Source: Anaerolineae bacterium (GTDB lineage: Bacteria > Chloroflexota > Anaerolineae > Aggregatilineales > Aggregatilineaceae). From it: a DNA stretch of 64,000 nucleotides. Positions 35,560 to 45,995 of this stretch are shown here, in pieces (position 1 is the first letter of the stretch; every line of letters starts with the position of its first letter). The stretch lies in the NCBI GenBank assembly GCA_018432315.1, contig JAHDLB010000020.1, forward strand, positions 1 to 64,000, written 5' to 3'. The position numbers and the translations under genes are program-made. Below the pieces are notes generated by a model. The model was not told the DNA's origin and searched no databases. It saw nothing but the letters and a program-made list of their open reading frames with translations.

Positions 35560-36297
35560 CTAGGGACGGCGCCGCTGGCGGAGCACCTCGAACGCGAGGA
35601 TGGCGGTGGCCGGGGCGGTGCCCAGCGACTGGTCGAACGCGCTCCCATAAGGGATCGCCAGCCGCAGGTCGGCCTGATCCTCGAACGAGCGGGTGATGCC
35701 GCGCTTCTCGCCGCCGATGACCAGCAGCAGCGGGACGGTCAGGTTGGCGTCGTAGATCGGGATGGCGTCGTTCCTGGCCGCGACGGCGACCGCCAGCCCA
35801 CGCGCCCGAAAATGGTCGGCTGCGTCCTGGACGGTCTCGGCCACGGCGGTGGGGATCCACTCCGACGCGCCCGCCGAGGCTCGCGCGACCACGCCCGCCG
35901 CCGACAGCCAGTTGCGCGGGCGGACGATCAGCCCATCCGCGCCCGCCGCGTAGAGCGCGCGGACGGCCTGCCCGAAGTTGAACGGGTCTTCGATGCCGTC
36001 CAGCATGGCAACGAACGGGGCCGGGCAGTCGCGGGCGATGTCGTCCAGCGCGACGAAGCGGCGCGGCCCGACCTGCGCGACGATGCCGCCGTGGGTGGAG
36101 CCGCCGGCCAGCGCGTCGATGTCGTCCGCGCTCACGCGTTCCAGCGGGATGCCGGCGTCGCGGGCGGCACGTTCGAGCCAGGCCACGCCGCGATCCCACT
36201 TGTTGGCCCGGATGGCGATGCGCTCGATGGGGCGGCTGCCCGCTTTGAGCGCGGCCCGGACGGAAATAAAACCTTCCAGGAGGGTTTGCTCGGTCAT
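35560..36297 (-). CDS. TrmH/RlmB-family 2'-O-ribose RNA methyltransferase
   Basis: A 245-residue SPOUT methylase of the TrmH family. An N-terminal substrate-binding domain (EGFISVRAALKAGSRPIERIAIRAN) is followed by the knot fold with motif 1 DGIEDPFNFGQAVRALYAAG (like the DxxxNxG motif), and the C-terminal AdoMet motif LLLVIGGEKRGITRSF with LRLAIPYGSAFDQSLGTAPATAILAFE (N/SLNVSxA-like). RlmB methylates 23S rRNA; the exact nucleotide here is not known. It is divergent from the tRNA-Ala promoter. Confidence 0.88.
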   Translation of the reverse strand: MTEQTLLEGFISVRAALKAGSRPIERIAIRANKWDRGVAWLERAARDAGIPLERVSADDIDALAGGSTHGGIVAQVGPRRFVALDDIARDCPAPFVAMLDGIEDPFNFGQAVRALYAAGADGLIVRPRNWLSAAGVVARASAGASEWIPTAVAETVQDAADHFRARGLAVAVAARNDAIPIYDANLTVPLLLVIGGEKRGITRSFEDQADLRLAIPYGSAFDQSLGTAPATAILAFEVLRQRRRP

Positions 36298-36319
36298 AGC
36301 ATTATGATAGCAGAAATCC

Positions 36320-36348
36320 TTGACAGCGCTTGAGGGGACTGCTACAAT
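36320..36348 (+). promoter_or_regulatory. Strong sigma-70-type promoter of tRNA-Ala
   Basis: TTGACA at 36320-36325 and TACAAT at 36343-36348 are 17 bases apart, 17 bases before the tRNA 5' end. Confidence 0.88.
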
Positions 36349-36364
36349 GCACGGCAGATCACAG

Positions 36365-38153
<1,789 letters not shown>

Positions 38154-38154
<1 letters not shown>

Positions 38155-38669
38155 TAGCTTTTCTCCTGTTTAAGAGCCTGGATAGCGCGTGCCATGTCAC
38201 TGTTGTGACCTGCATACGCGCCCATCCACTCGGGATAACGCATTGGGATCGCGGTCATTATGAGTGTGATGAATGCATTGAGGGCGGCGTATTGGATAAC
38301 GGCCCGGACCAGTAGCGATGAGTCTTTTCGGGTTAGAAAAGCCACGACGGATAGGATAACCACCACAATCAGCGATGCAAAAGGCCCGGCGAGGGCCACC
38401 AGTGCCCGCTGGCGCGGCGTGATCCTTGTTTCAACATCCATCTGCGCGAAGCCGATCCACAAAGGCATCCAACTTGCCAACGTGATTCGGATGCGCTCGA
38501 AATTCAGGGTGAGGACCGTTTTCTGAGGCGGTGGCTGGCTGCCGAGCAGGATATCGACATGTGGAGCCCCAACCGATAAACCGGCCAGCGCATGTCCCAG
38601 TTCATGGAAAAACGTCAGCAGCGGGGCGGTGAGCAGAAGCGTGATTAGTATGGCAATCGTTGTTTCCAT
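38154..38669 (-). CDS. M50-like membrane metalloprotease
   Basis: A 171-residue membrane protein with the zinc-binding HELGH motif at residues 22-26 inside the first hydrophobic segment, the arrangement of site-2 (M50) proteases. Three more hydrophobic segments follow (for example ALVALAGPFASLIVVVILSVVAFL and AVIQYAALNAFITLIMTAIP). The GPFASL stretch resembles the conserved NxxPxxxLDG region only loosely, so the second metal-ligand Asp is uncertain. The stop overlaps the start of the serine recombinase, which suggests a shared mRNA. Substrate unknown. Confidence 0.72.
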
Positions 38670-38781
38670 GATTTACCCTGTGCTTGCGTCAGGTGTGCCT
38701 GCCGGTTCAGGAATAGATCGCCCGCGCTCCAACGCCAGTTCGATCCACAGGCGCTTCGCGTCTTCGCCATTATCTCAATCA

Positions 38782-39888
38782 CTACTGCCGCAGCGCCGCA
38801 TCGAAGAAATCGATCATCCGGGCTGAATAGTGCTCGGGGTCGGCAGAGAATCCGCCGACATGCCCGGCATTCGCGATGATCCACAGGTCGCCGTTCTCAC
38901 CGAGGTAAGGTTCGTACTCGCGGTTGAAGTCGGCTTCATACGGGGCCAGGCCGCCGGCAACAAGCATCAGGCGGCGCGGGGCAATCTGTGGGATAAGCTG
39001 TTTTGCTGGAACCAGTTCCTCGCCAAGATAGACCTCAGCCAGCCAAAATGCCTGGCGGTTGATGAACCGAATGAGCGTTGCGCCAATGCCGTCATAATAA
39101 GAAGGAATATCCTCGACGTTGTTGATGCCCAGTCCATCGCTCCAGATAGCCTTCAAGCGCGGCTCGTTCGGGCCAGCCATCACCAGGATGTGGGCACCGA
39201 GTGACAGCCCCACGCCCCCGATGCGATCAGCATCGACCTCGGAACGTTCCGACAACCAATCGATAATCGGTGTGATGTCCCGCTGGTCGTATAGGCCAAC
39301 CGATTGACGCTCACCGGTACTTTCGCCAGATGCGCGTTGATCGTAGACCAGCACGCCAAAGCCCGCTTCATGGAGCACGCGCGCATGCCGGAGCCCGTCT
39401 CTGCGATCGCTCCGGCTGCCGTGCAGCACCATCACGACGGCGCCGCTCCCATCCGTTGGGGGCGCGTACCATCCCGCCAGCGTCTCATTATCGGCGACCG
39501 GTATGTTCACTTCCTCAACATCATCGCCCAGGCCACTGGTCTCAATGCAGCACACGTCATGATGCTGGGCGGGGGTCTGGGCGTAGAAATAGATGAACGG
39601 CCCAATGAAGGCGATTGTCAGAACGATTTCGAGCAGCACTGCCAGCGTCACGCGACGGCGGTAGATCCAGCCCCCGATCATGCCCAGACCAAACTCGACG
39701 ATCAGCCCCACACCCAGGCCAAACGCCAATCCGATCAACAGCCAGCGGACCAGGTCGAACACGTAATAGCCGGCGACGGCAAACAGCGCTCCAAAAATCA
39801 GCGCGTTTATAGCGGGGAAGAGCAGTCGCGGCAGCCAGTTGTTCTGGCGACTGGGGCTGGCGTTGCGGTTCTTGTCGTCTGGGGTCAT
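38782..39888 (-). CDS. Membrane-anchored alpha/beta hydrolase
   Basis: A protein of about 368 residues. The N-terminus has about three membrane helices (INALIFGALFAVAGYYVFDLV, LIGLAFGLGVGLIVEFGLGMIGGWIY, IVLTIAFIGPFIYFY). The rest is an alpha/beta hydrolase: oxyanion-region HG in VVMVLHGSRSDR, nucleophile Ser in GVGLSLGA (GxSxG), and the catalytic His in IIANAGHVGG. Members include esterases and peptidases; the substrate is unknown. The ATG at 39888 (MTPDDKNRN) is taken, with longer starts to 39921 possible. A copy of the CGGAACGTTCCG palindrome lies in its coding sequence. Confidence 0.78.
   Translation of the reverse strand: MTPDDKNRNASPSRQNNWLPRLLFPAINALIFGALFAVAGYYVFDLVRWLLIGLAFGLGVGLIVEFGLGMIGGWIYRRRVTLAVLLEIVLTIAFIGPFIYFYAQTPAQHHDVCCIETSGLGDDVEEVNIPVADNETLAGWYAPPTDGSGAVVMVLHGSRSDRRDGLRHARVLHEAGFGVLVYDQRASGESTGERQSVGLYDQRDITPIIDWLSERSEVDADRIGGVGLSLGAHILVMAGPNEPRLKAIWSDGLGINNVEDIPSYYDGIGATLIRFINRQAFWLAEVYLGEELVPAKQLIPQIAPRRLMLVAGGLAPYEADFNREYEPYLGENGDLWIIANAGHVGGFSADPEHYSARMIDFFDAALRQ
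39241..39250. repeat. GGAACGTTCC palindrome, copy 1 (within hydrolase gene)
   Basis: Flanked by C and G, giving CGGAACGTTCCG. On the coding strand it encodes Glu-Arg-Ser (LSERSEVD). It is the leftmost copy, about 6 kb from the next. Confidence 0.85.
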
Positions 39889-40058
39889 GTGGAGTGCTCT
39901 GTACCATATCGTGTGCATCAATTATGGTGGATCTTTCTTCCCCGGCCTAGCTGGGGTCGCAACAAGACACCGACGCACTAACGCCAATTCAATTCCCGGT
40001 GCTTGCTGTCTTCGCTGGCGCGTAGGATTCCGCCCACTCAACTGCGAAGCGCTGCGGA

Positions 40059-40274
40059 TCACCGGGCCGCTGCTTCACTTTCCGAAGGCTCGATCACATC
40101 ATCGAGGACCAGCTCTTGCTGTTGGGTGGCTTCCTCGCCAGCGCGAATCGTCTGGGCAATGAGGTCGACGTTGGCCGCCAGGGCATCCTGGACGCTGGAA
40201 TACCGGTACAGAGATGGGTCGTTGCCGATGGTCAGCGGGAAGGGTTTCACTTTGTTGCTGCGACGGTGGGCCAT
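40059..40274 (-). CDS. Small protein of unknown function
   Basis: A 71-residue protein starting MAHRRSNKVKPFPLTIGND and ending in an acidic tail (LVLDDVIEPSESEAAAR). The start is supported by an AAGGGA site about eight bases upstream. The middle (SSVQDALAANVDLIAQTIRAGEE) looks helical. No family is recognised. It is divergent from the tyrosine-recombinase-like gene, with 271 bases between them. Size and placement would suit a regulator or an accessory factor; nothing more can be said. Confidence 0.5.
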   Translation of the reverse strand: MAHRRSNKVKPFPLTIGNDPSLYRYSSVQDALAANVDLIAQTIRAGEEATQQQELVLDDVIEPSESEAAAR

Positions 40275-40545
40275 GGGTTTATTCCCTTCCAGCAAAAAAG
40301 AGAGCCGGCATCGCTTTGAATCGGACAGCGTCACCAAAAGTCTCGCCCAATATCCCATCACTGGATATTTTGGCCTTGGCATCGCCGGTTGATGCGCAAG
40401 CTCTGAGTATTGAGTGCAACATTGTGCTTTTCTCCTGCGTGAATTCCTCGGCCAGACCTTGACGAAGTCCGCCCTCCGAGGTACACTGATTGTACCACAA
40501 AGGGCGTATAATTCCAAAATTCCTAACCGAAGAGGACGGTGGTCG

Positions 40546-41559
40546 ATGGATGAACAGCAGCAGCTTCCAGAATGGTTCGCCATACAGAGCGAAGAACGGT
40601 GGACCAAGGACCTCCGCGTCCGTGTCGACGCATTGGCGACATGGCTCAGACGCCAAGACCAGCCGTGGTACGCGCTGGACTTGCAGGCGTTCGGCGTCCA
40701 TCTGCAAGAGGAGGCCGGCCATGCCCCAGCCACGGTGTATGCCTATCTCTCATCGGTTCGCGCCTGGCTGCGGGAGCTGCTGGAGGAGGGCGTTGTTCTA
40801 GACAGCGTGCGAAATGACCTACGAGGTCGTGTCCCGCCAGATCGGCTCGATGAAGAAGCCAACGCGATCGTCACGGCGATCAAGGACGCGATTGACCCCG
40901 GCAAGACCCCCGTCGAGCTGCCCGATGCAGAGCCGGACTACACGCGCCTGACTGCCAATGACCTGGTCGCGTTCTTCGACAGCATCAAGCGCAGAACAGG
41001 GCTAACCCTGCTGCGCGACCGCGCGATATTCGGCCTGATGCTGGGCTGCGGCCTGCGCATTCACGAGATCGTGCAGCTGAGCGCTGTGGACCTGTTCTGC
41101 TGGGACCCACGGAACTACGAGCCTGCGGTTCATGTCCCGCCGGGTTTCGGCAGTACCGAGCGCATCGTCCCCTACCACCCCTTCCCAACCATACACGACT
41201 GGGCGCGGGACTGGGTCAGGGTTGCGGAGATCGTGGACGGCCCGGCATTCCGAGGCTTCATCCCCCGACAACATGCCATCCGGCCTGAGGCGCTGTCCGC
41301 GCGAGCGGTCGAGAAAATCCTGGGGGGCTACAAGATTGAGAGGGGGGAGGGGATGGTCAAGATCAAGCCGATGGACCTGCGGCGGGCGTATGCGCGCATT
41401 CTGTACGAGGGTGGGATCAGCCTGCCCGAAATCCAGGCTCGGCTCGGCCTCAAGGGGGCGGGGGCGGTGCTCAACTACATTGGCGGAGATGAGGCCGACC
41501 TGCGCGTTCCGTTCGGCCAGGATGTCTTCGAGTTCTTCAATCTGCATGTTTTCAACTAA
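40546..41559 (+). CDS. Tyrosine-recombinase-family integrase with altered catalytic positions
   Basis: A 337-residue protein. An N-terminal SAM-like core-binding domain (about 25-110, WLRRQDQPWYALDLQAF) is followed by a catalytic domain (about 140-330). R171 is seen in GCGLRIHEI, the second Arg in MDLRRAYARIL (R279), and a Tyr in LNYIGG (Y311). The usual His of the HxxR box is Met276, and the usual His/Trp position in LGHxS is Leu or Lys (LGLKGAG). The enzyme may therefore be impaired or represent a divergent lineage such as XerH- or phage-like forms. The ATG at 40546 has a GAGGA site. Confidence 0.82.
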   Translation: MDEQQQLPEWFAIQSEERWTKDLRVRVDALATWLRRQDQPWYALDLQAFGVHLQEEAGHAPATVYAYLSSVRAWLRELLEEGVVLDSVRNDLRGRVPPDRLDEEANAIVTAIKDAIDPGKTPVELPDAEPDYTRLTANDLVAFFDSIKRRTGLTLLRDRAIFGLMLGCGLRIHEIVQLSAVDLFCWDPRNYEPAVHVPPGFGSTERIVPYHPFPTIHDWARDWVRVAEIVDGPAFRGFIPRQHAIRPEALSARAVEKILGGYKIERGEGMVKIKPMDLRRAYARILYEGGISLPEIQARLGLKGAGAVLNYIGGDEADLRVPFGQDVFEFFNLHVFN

Positions 41560-41584
41560 TGTAATCGCCAGGAGGCGTAAGACC

Positions 41585-41914
41585 ATGAGCAACTTCAACC
41601 AGCGGTCAACACCGCGCGCGACAAGCAAGTGGCTGTTCTTCTATCAGGCTAAGATCGTCGCGCTGGCGTACGCCATCAGTCTTATCCCGCTGCCAGTCCG
41701 GATGGCACATGCCGTGGCTGTGGAGGGGTTCGTCCTGTGGCTACTCATCTCGGCCATTTACACCGTGTGGTACCGCCGTCGCGGGGGTATGCTGGACGTA
41801 ACCGAGTACGTAGTACACGATGAGGAGGTAAACCTCAGGACGCAGGTTGGGTACCTGCCAGGTAAAAGCAATTCGGCGTCTAGTGCTGATCGGACGAACG
41901 TTGTAAAGCCATGA
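41585..41914 (+). CDS. Small membrane protein of unknown function
   Basis: A 109-residue protein with two hydrophobic stretches (KIVALAYAISLIPLPVRMAHAV and GFVLWLLISAIYTVWYRRR), a basic N-terminus and a polar C-terminus. A GGAGG site precedes the ATG. It lies 25 bases after the integrase gene and 13 bases before the primase gene, so the three are probably one transcript. No known family is recognised. Confidence 0.65.
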   Translation: MSNFNQRSTPRATSKWLFFYQAKIVALAYAISLIPLPVRMAHAVAVEGFVLWLLISAIYTVWYRRRGGMLDVTEYVVHDEEVNLRTQVGYLPGKSNSASSADRTNVVKP

Positions 41915-41927
41915 TGGCAAAGAGGAT

Positions 41928-44495
41928 ATGATGAAAGACAGTGACAAAAACAGTTTGCGATCCTTGTCCGAGGATCGCAAACTCCACCAAACGAAATCGC
42001 TCACGATCGACCCCAATCGACAATCTATCAAGACACAGGAGGTCTCAATAGACACCATGAATGATATCGCTGTGGGTGATAATCCTATTATATCACAAAC
42101 CGACTCGGTGTCTACGGCTGCTCAGGCTGAGCAGAGTGCGCCTGAAGCCAACGACAGTGACCTGGCGGGCTGGCAGAAGCTACTGAAGGACAGAGGTATC
42201 CTTGAAGCTGCACTGAAGGCCGGTTGGAGCGGTTTCGAGTGGAACGGGCATCCCGGCTGGGCAATTCCGCTGGCGGACGAAAACGGTGATCTTCTGAACC
42301 TACCTGACGGTCGTCCTGCTCAACGGTGGAAGAACCAGACGAGTACGCCTGAGGACGGCCAACCGCCCAAGTACTTCTGGGGATACCCCGGCGCCGCCAA
42401 AGGGCAAACCAAGCCGGAAGGCTGTGATTGCTACCACATCCCCGGAGTGTCCTTGCCAGAGGCCATCGAGCAACACGGCGGAGCGCTGATGGTCGCGGCA
42501 GGTGAGCCGGATATGCTTACTCTCCACACCGTGGGGTTCGACAACGCGCTCTCATTTTTCGGGGAGACCAATATCCCCAAAGACTTCGTCACCAGGGCGC
42601 GCCGGTGGGGGACTACTAAGATTGGGTACATTCCCGATCGCGATGATACGGGGCACAAGTCGGTCGAGAAACTGGCAACGCTTCTTCGTGGAACAGGCAT
42701 CCCGCTGCGAATTTTCCAGCTTCCCGAGGAGGTGAACGGTACACCGATCAAAGATGTCAACGATTTGTATCGCGCACTGGGTTGCGATCCCAAGCGCTTC
42801 CGGAAGGAGTTGAGCAAACTTGAGAGAATCACGTTGACCAATGAACTCGACGACCCTGACACCAGTGGTCGCAAGCGTGGAAAACGTAGCCGGCAGACCA
42901 CAGCCTATCGTGAACTGCCGGGTGATTTCTATGAGGCGATCGAAAGCGCGTTAGGCGTCTCTGAGTACCAGTCGAACGGATGGAGCAAGCCAATCGCGTG
43001 CCCCTTCAAGTCCCACGAGCACGATGATTCGAAGCCGGCTGCTGCGTATCATCGCGACTATCACATCGTGCACTGCTTAAAATGCGGGCAAACGTGGCTT
43101 GCTGTTGAGGTGGGAGCTGTGCTGGGGCATAACTGGCGTGACTACTGCAAGCGCGAACGGTCCGAATCTCCTACGCACTCGCGACGCGGCAGCACTTTGC
43201 GTGAAGCGTTCGACGCTGCGGAAACACAAGGCGAGACGCCGACCACGCCAGACGACGATGACCTGGGTGACCAGTTGATCGCCGAGATGGATGGGAACCT
43301 GGCGTACTTCCGCGGTAGTTGGCACCGATACGAGAATGGTTGGTGGCAGCGCGAACAGAATGTTAAACGCCCCATCTGGAAGGTCCTGAGTGACAACAAG
43401 TGGGCAGGTATTAAGCCGCGCCAGAACAGGGCCAATTCGGTAGAGAGCTACCTTCAGAGCCAGTTGTACGTGCCTGACGAGGCGGTAGATGCCGGACACA
43501 ACTATATCAACCTGCAAAATGGAATGGTCAATCTCGCAACAGGCCAACTTGAACCACACAACCGCGAGCTGTACGCCACGTGGCAGCTCGATTTCGCCCA
43601 TGATCCTGACGCTCAATGCCCAATCTGGCTGCAATGTCTGAACGACTGGCTGACCCACCCAGATGGAAAGCCTGATGAGGAGATGATCTGCCTGCTTCAG
43701 GAGGCCTTTGGCTACAGCCTGACAACGGACACCAGCTTTGAGACTGGATTCTGGCTGTATGGGCCTGCCGCCAGCGGCAAGTCCACGGTGTTGAAGGTCC
43801 TCCAAAAGTTGCTTGGGAACGGGCATACTAGCCTGGATTTGAGCATGCTGGACAAAAATCATTACCAGCTCGCTGAGCTCCCGGGAAAAAGGGCCATCAC
43901 ATGTCCAGAGGCGCGCAGCAACACGGTCGTCGCCGACCACATCATGAAAACCCTGATGAGCGGTGAGCGGATGGTCGCTCGGCAAATTTACGGGCGCAGC
44001 TTCCAGCTTGAACCGTACGCGAAGCTCTGGTGGGCTATGAACGAGCTGCCCTCTAACCGAGACCGCTCCGATGGGCTGTACCGGCGCTTGAAAATCCTGC
44101 CTTTCCCCAACGCGATCCCCCTTCACAAACGGGACCGGAAGCTGCTGGACAAGCTGCGCAGCGAGCTGCCCGGGATCTTCAACTGGGCTCTGGAGGGCTT
44201 GAAGCGTTTGCGGGCGAATGGTGCATTCACCGAAGCTGCTCAGGCGCAGCAGGCGGTGGAGGCCTACCGGCTAGAGAATGATGTCGAGAAAATGTTTGTC
44301 GATGAATGCTGTGTCGTTGACCCGCAAGCGTCCGTCCGATCCAGCGTTCTGTACGATGCCTACAAGCTGTGGTGCGAGGAGAATGGGTATCGTGCCAAAA
44401 CCCAAAAGGCAGTCGCGAGTGACTGGGCACGCCTCGGCTTCGAAAAGAAAGAAAGACGGGAGGGCAACGTGTACCTTGGCCTTAGAGTGAAGTAG
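41928..44495 (+). CDS. D5/P4-type primase-helicase
   Basis: An 855-residue replication protein. A TOPRIM-like segment (about 230-250, IGYIPDRDDTGHKSVEKLA) is followed by a Cys/His cluster that may bind zinc (CPFKSHEHD...HCLKCG, about 357-388). The D5_N region leads into an SF3 helicase domain: Walker A GPAASGKST at about 612-620, and ITCPEARSNTVVAD and WWAMNELPSNRDRSDGLYRRL as the B, B' and C motifs. This is the gene layout of phage, satellite and plasmid primase-helicases. The N-terminal 120 residues are polar and low in complexity and contain an 11-base inverted repeat, so the true start may be further in. Confidence 0.9.
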   Translation: MMKDSDKNSLRSLSEDRKLHQTKSLTIDPNRQSIKTQEVSIDTMNDIAVGDNPIISQTDSVSTAAQAEQSAPEANDSDLAGWQKLLKDRGILEAALKAGWSGFEWNGHPGWAIPLADENGDLLNLPDGRPAQRWKNQTSTPEDGQPPKYFWGYPGAAKGQTKPEGCDCYHIPGVSLPEAIEQHGGALMVAAGEPDMLTLHTVGFDNALSFFGETNIPKDFVTRARRWGTTKIGYIPDRDDTGHKSVEKLATLLRGTGIPLRIFQLPEEVNGTPIKDVNDLYRALGCDPKRFRKELSKLERITLTNELDDPDTSGRKRGKRSRQTTAYRELPGDFYEAIESALGVSEYQSNGWSKPIACPFKSHEHDDSKPAAAYHRDYHIVHCLKCGQTWLAVEVGAVLGHNWRDYCKRERSESPTHSRRGSTLREAFDAAETQGETPTTPDDDDLGDQLIAEMDGNLAYFRGSWHRYENGWWQREQNVKRPIWKVLSDNKWAGIKPRQNRANSVESYLQSQLYVPDEAVDAGHNYINLQNGMVNLATGQLEPHNRELYATWQLDFAHDPDAQCPIWLQCLNDWLTHPDGKPDEEMICLLQEAFGYSLTTDTSFETGFWLYGPAASGKSTVLKVLQKLLGNGHTSLDLSMLDKNHYQLAELPGKRAITCPEARSNTVVADHIMKTLMSGERMVARQIYGRSFQLEPYAKLWWAMNELPSNRDRSDGLYRRLKILPFPNAIPLHKRDRKLLDKLRSELPGIFNWALEGLKRLRANGAFTEAAQAQQAVEAYRLENDVEKMFVDECCVVDPQASVRSSVLYDAYKLWCEENGYRAKTQKAVASDWARLGFEKKERREGNVYLGLRVK
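41953..41982. repeat. Perfect 11-base inverted repeat at the 5' end of the primase gene
   Basis: GTTTGCGATCC (41953-41963) and GGATCGCAAAC (41972-41982) around an eight-base loop. It lies 25 bases after the assigned primase start. Confidence 0.85.
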
Positions 44496-44562
44496 AGGCC
44501 TACGGTCATAGGCTCCGACGCCTGAGAGCCGGTTCGCTCTCCCGTCGTCCCTTCAAGTTATC

Positions 44563-44598
44563 TGGCGGCACGTGGTACGAATGGTACTCGTGCCGCCA
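44563..44598. repeat. Perfect ten-base inverted repeat after the primase gene
   Basis: TGGCGGCACG (44563-44572) and CGTGCCGCCA (44589-44598) with a 16-base loop that itself holds GGTAC repeats. No T-run follows, so termination is possible but unproven. Confidence 0.7.
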
Positions 44599-44878
44599 AG
44601 TTGTTCTACTCATCGATGCAAACTCGATCGCCCGCCTGCCCTGGTGAGACCCCTCTCGGTAGTCACAACCGTAGGAGACCGTCACGCATCAGCGCCGGGT
44701 CACCTGGTCGTGCAAATAGCTTGTTGCTTTCGCATGGCAGGGGCGTGACAGACACTGGCGGAGGATTTTGTGGTGCCTTGAACGTGTCGGCCTACCCCAA
44801 GTCATCGGGGAGCAGCGTGCTGGTCGGCGCCGCAAGATTATTCTGGCCGGACGGCTAGCCCGATCGGTGACTGTCCTT

Positions 44879-44905
44879 GTGGAGGGTGTGGAGGGTGTGG
44901 AGGGT
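44879..44905. repeat. Three tandem GTGGAGGGT nonamers (iteron-like)
   Basis: Exact head-to-tail copies at 44879-44887, 44888-44896 and 44897-44905, followed by TTTT. The same nonamer occurs inverted 100 bases to the right. Confidence 0.88.
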
Positions 44906-45005
44906 TTTTCCAATGTATCCTAGTTTTTCGACGCTACTGTTACGTACATCATAAGGCAAACAAAAATCAAGCGTAATCTGAGAATTCCCAACATATATAG
45001 AGCTA

Positions 45006-45023
45006 ACCCTCCACACCCTCCAC
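45006..45023. repeat. Two tandem ACCCTCCAC nonamers, inverse of the left array
   Basis: Exact copies at 45006-45014 and 45015-45023, the reverse complement of GTGGAGGGT. The pair of arrays brackets an AT-rich spacer. Confidence 0.88.
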
Positions 45024-45236
45024 AATCAGCACAACGGAAAACCACGCCTGAATTGAAATCAACTATGCAGTGCACACACCTATGTGAAGCGCACGTTGTC
45101 TCCTGCCCAGGGCCGCAACTCGCAGGCAGCACCAGCGTCTCAAATGATCTGTTCTATTGCATCTCAGTTGAACATTTATTGATTAATATCATGCAGTTCA
45201 TTCACATTCAAAGCAATAGTTATAAATTATGACGCC

Positions 45237-45246
45237 GGAACGTTCC
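45237..45246. repeat. GGAACGTTCC palindrome, copy 2
   Basis: Flanked by C and G, with an extra GGGAAC half-site directly to the right. Non-coding, about 300 bases before the membrane gene at 45543. Confidence 0.85.
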
Positions 45247-45303
45247 GGGAACCGACTCACATGGCCGCACAGGATGCATTTTCATCCCTCTGGCGGACTT
45301 CAT

Positions 45304-45323
45304 TGGGCGACAAGTGTCGCCCA
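45304..45323. repeat. Nine-base inverted repeat between palindrome copies 2 and 3
   Basis: TGGGCGACA and TGTCGCCCA around AG; an operator-like site of a different sequence from the GGAACGTTCC family. Confidence 0.75.
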
Positions 45324-45354
45324 TTTTCCTGACCTTCACTCTTTCTTCATTTTC

Positions 45355-45364
45355 GGAACGTTCC
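45355..45364. repeat. GGAACGTTCC palindrome, copy 3
   Basis: Non-coding, 118 bases after copy 2, with an extra CGGAAC half-site to the right. The right flank is C rather than G. Confidence 0.85.
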
Positions 45365-45542
45365 CGGAACGGCGCTACAAGCCGCCTGGCATAGCCTGGC
45401 CCGACGCGCGTGGTAGACCGGCAACAGGCCGCCACCGGCACCCCTCAGCCCAGATGCATGGGCTGGCAATTTGTACTATGATGCAGCTACAAACGCCGGC
45501 AGGATGGCCTGGCGCGCGCTTCACCACCGGATGGAGACCCCG

Positions 45543-45995
45543 ATGACCCTCAGCGACGAAACCACCCAGCTTGCCCTGATGCTGTTGTGCGGCGTGCCGC
45601 TGGTCCTGGGCGTGCCAGGCACCGTCTTATTGTGGCTCGGCTTCAAGCTTCACGTCAGCGACAAGACCAGCGACCAGGGTGTTGAGCGGACCATGCGCCG
45701 CTTCGCCCAGGGCTTTGTAGGCCGTCAGGAGGAAGGCACCGGCTTCGTCGACAGCCTGCTGGGCGCCTCGGGTGACGCACAGAAACCCGGCTGTCTGGCC
45801 CAGCTGTTCCTCTACCCGGGCGCGCTGCTGTACGGTCTGTTGAGCCTGTACTTCCGCGTACTGCTCCTGCCCATCCGCGTCGTCTGGTGGCTCATAAGGC
45901 TTCCCTTCCGCTGGCTGGCAGAGCATCCACGCGTCCGGTTTGCCCTGGTGGTCCTCATCATCGCTCTGGTCATCCTGGGCGCCCTGGCCCGCTGA
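45543..45995 (+). CDS. Membrane protein of unknown function
   Basis: A 150-residue protein with an N-terminal membrane helix (LALMLLCGVPLVLGVPGTVLLWLGF), a soluble middle (residues 35-80), and two C-terminal hydrophobic stretches (LFLYPGALLYGLLSLYFRVLLLPIRVVWWLI and FALVVLIIALVILGALA). The ATG at 45543 has a GGAG site six bases before it; one further upstream is possible. Two GGAACGTTCC palindromes and a second inverted repeat lie upstream and could act as operators. No family recognised. Confidence 0.62.
   Translation: MTLSDETTQLALMLLCGVPLVLGVPGTVLLWLGFKLHVSDKTSDQGVERTMRRFAQGFVGRQEEGTGFVDSLLGASGDAQKPGCLAQLFLYPGALLYGLLSLYFRVLLLPIRVVWWLIRLPFRWLAEHPRVRFALVVLIIALVILGALAR

Larger units (their letters stand above)
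44496..45542. other. Non-coding region with repeats and AT-rich tracts, candidate replication origin
   Basis: No credible gene is seen in this 1,047-base stretch. It holds a hairpin just after the primase gene, three direct copies of a nonamer at 44,879-44,905 and two inverted copies at 45,006-45,023, AT-rich stretches (about 44,905-45,005 and 45,150-45,230), two GGAACGTTCC palindromes and an unrelated inverted repeat at 45,304-45,323. Position next to a primase-helicase gene suits an origin of replication. This is inferred. Confidence 0.55.

Noticed and set aside
44879-45023. The nonamer arrays as a CRISPR
   Set aside because: Repeats are contiguous nine-base units without spacers, in two orientations, and no cas gene is present.
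45229-45546. Open frame starting MTPERSGNR over the palindromes
   Set aside because: Composition is not protein-like and the frame runs through two palindromes and another inverted repeat.
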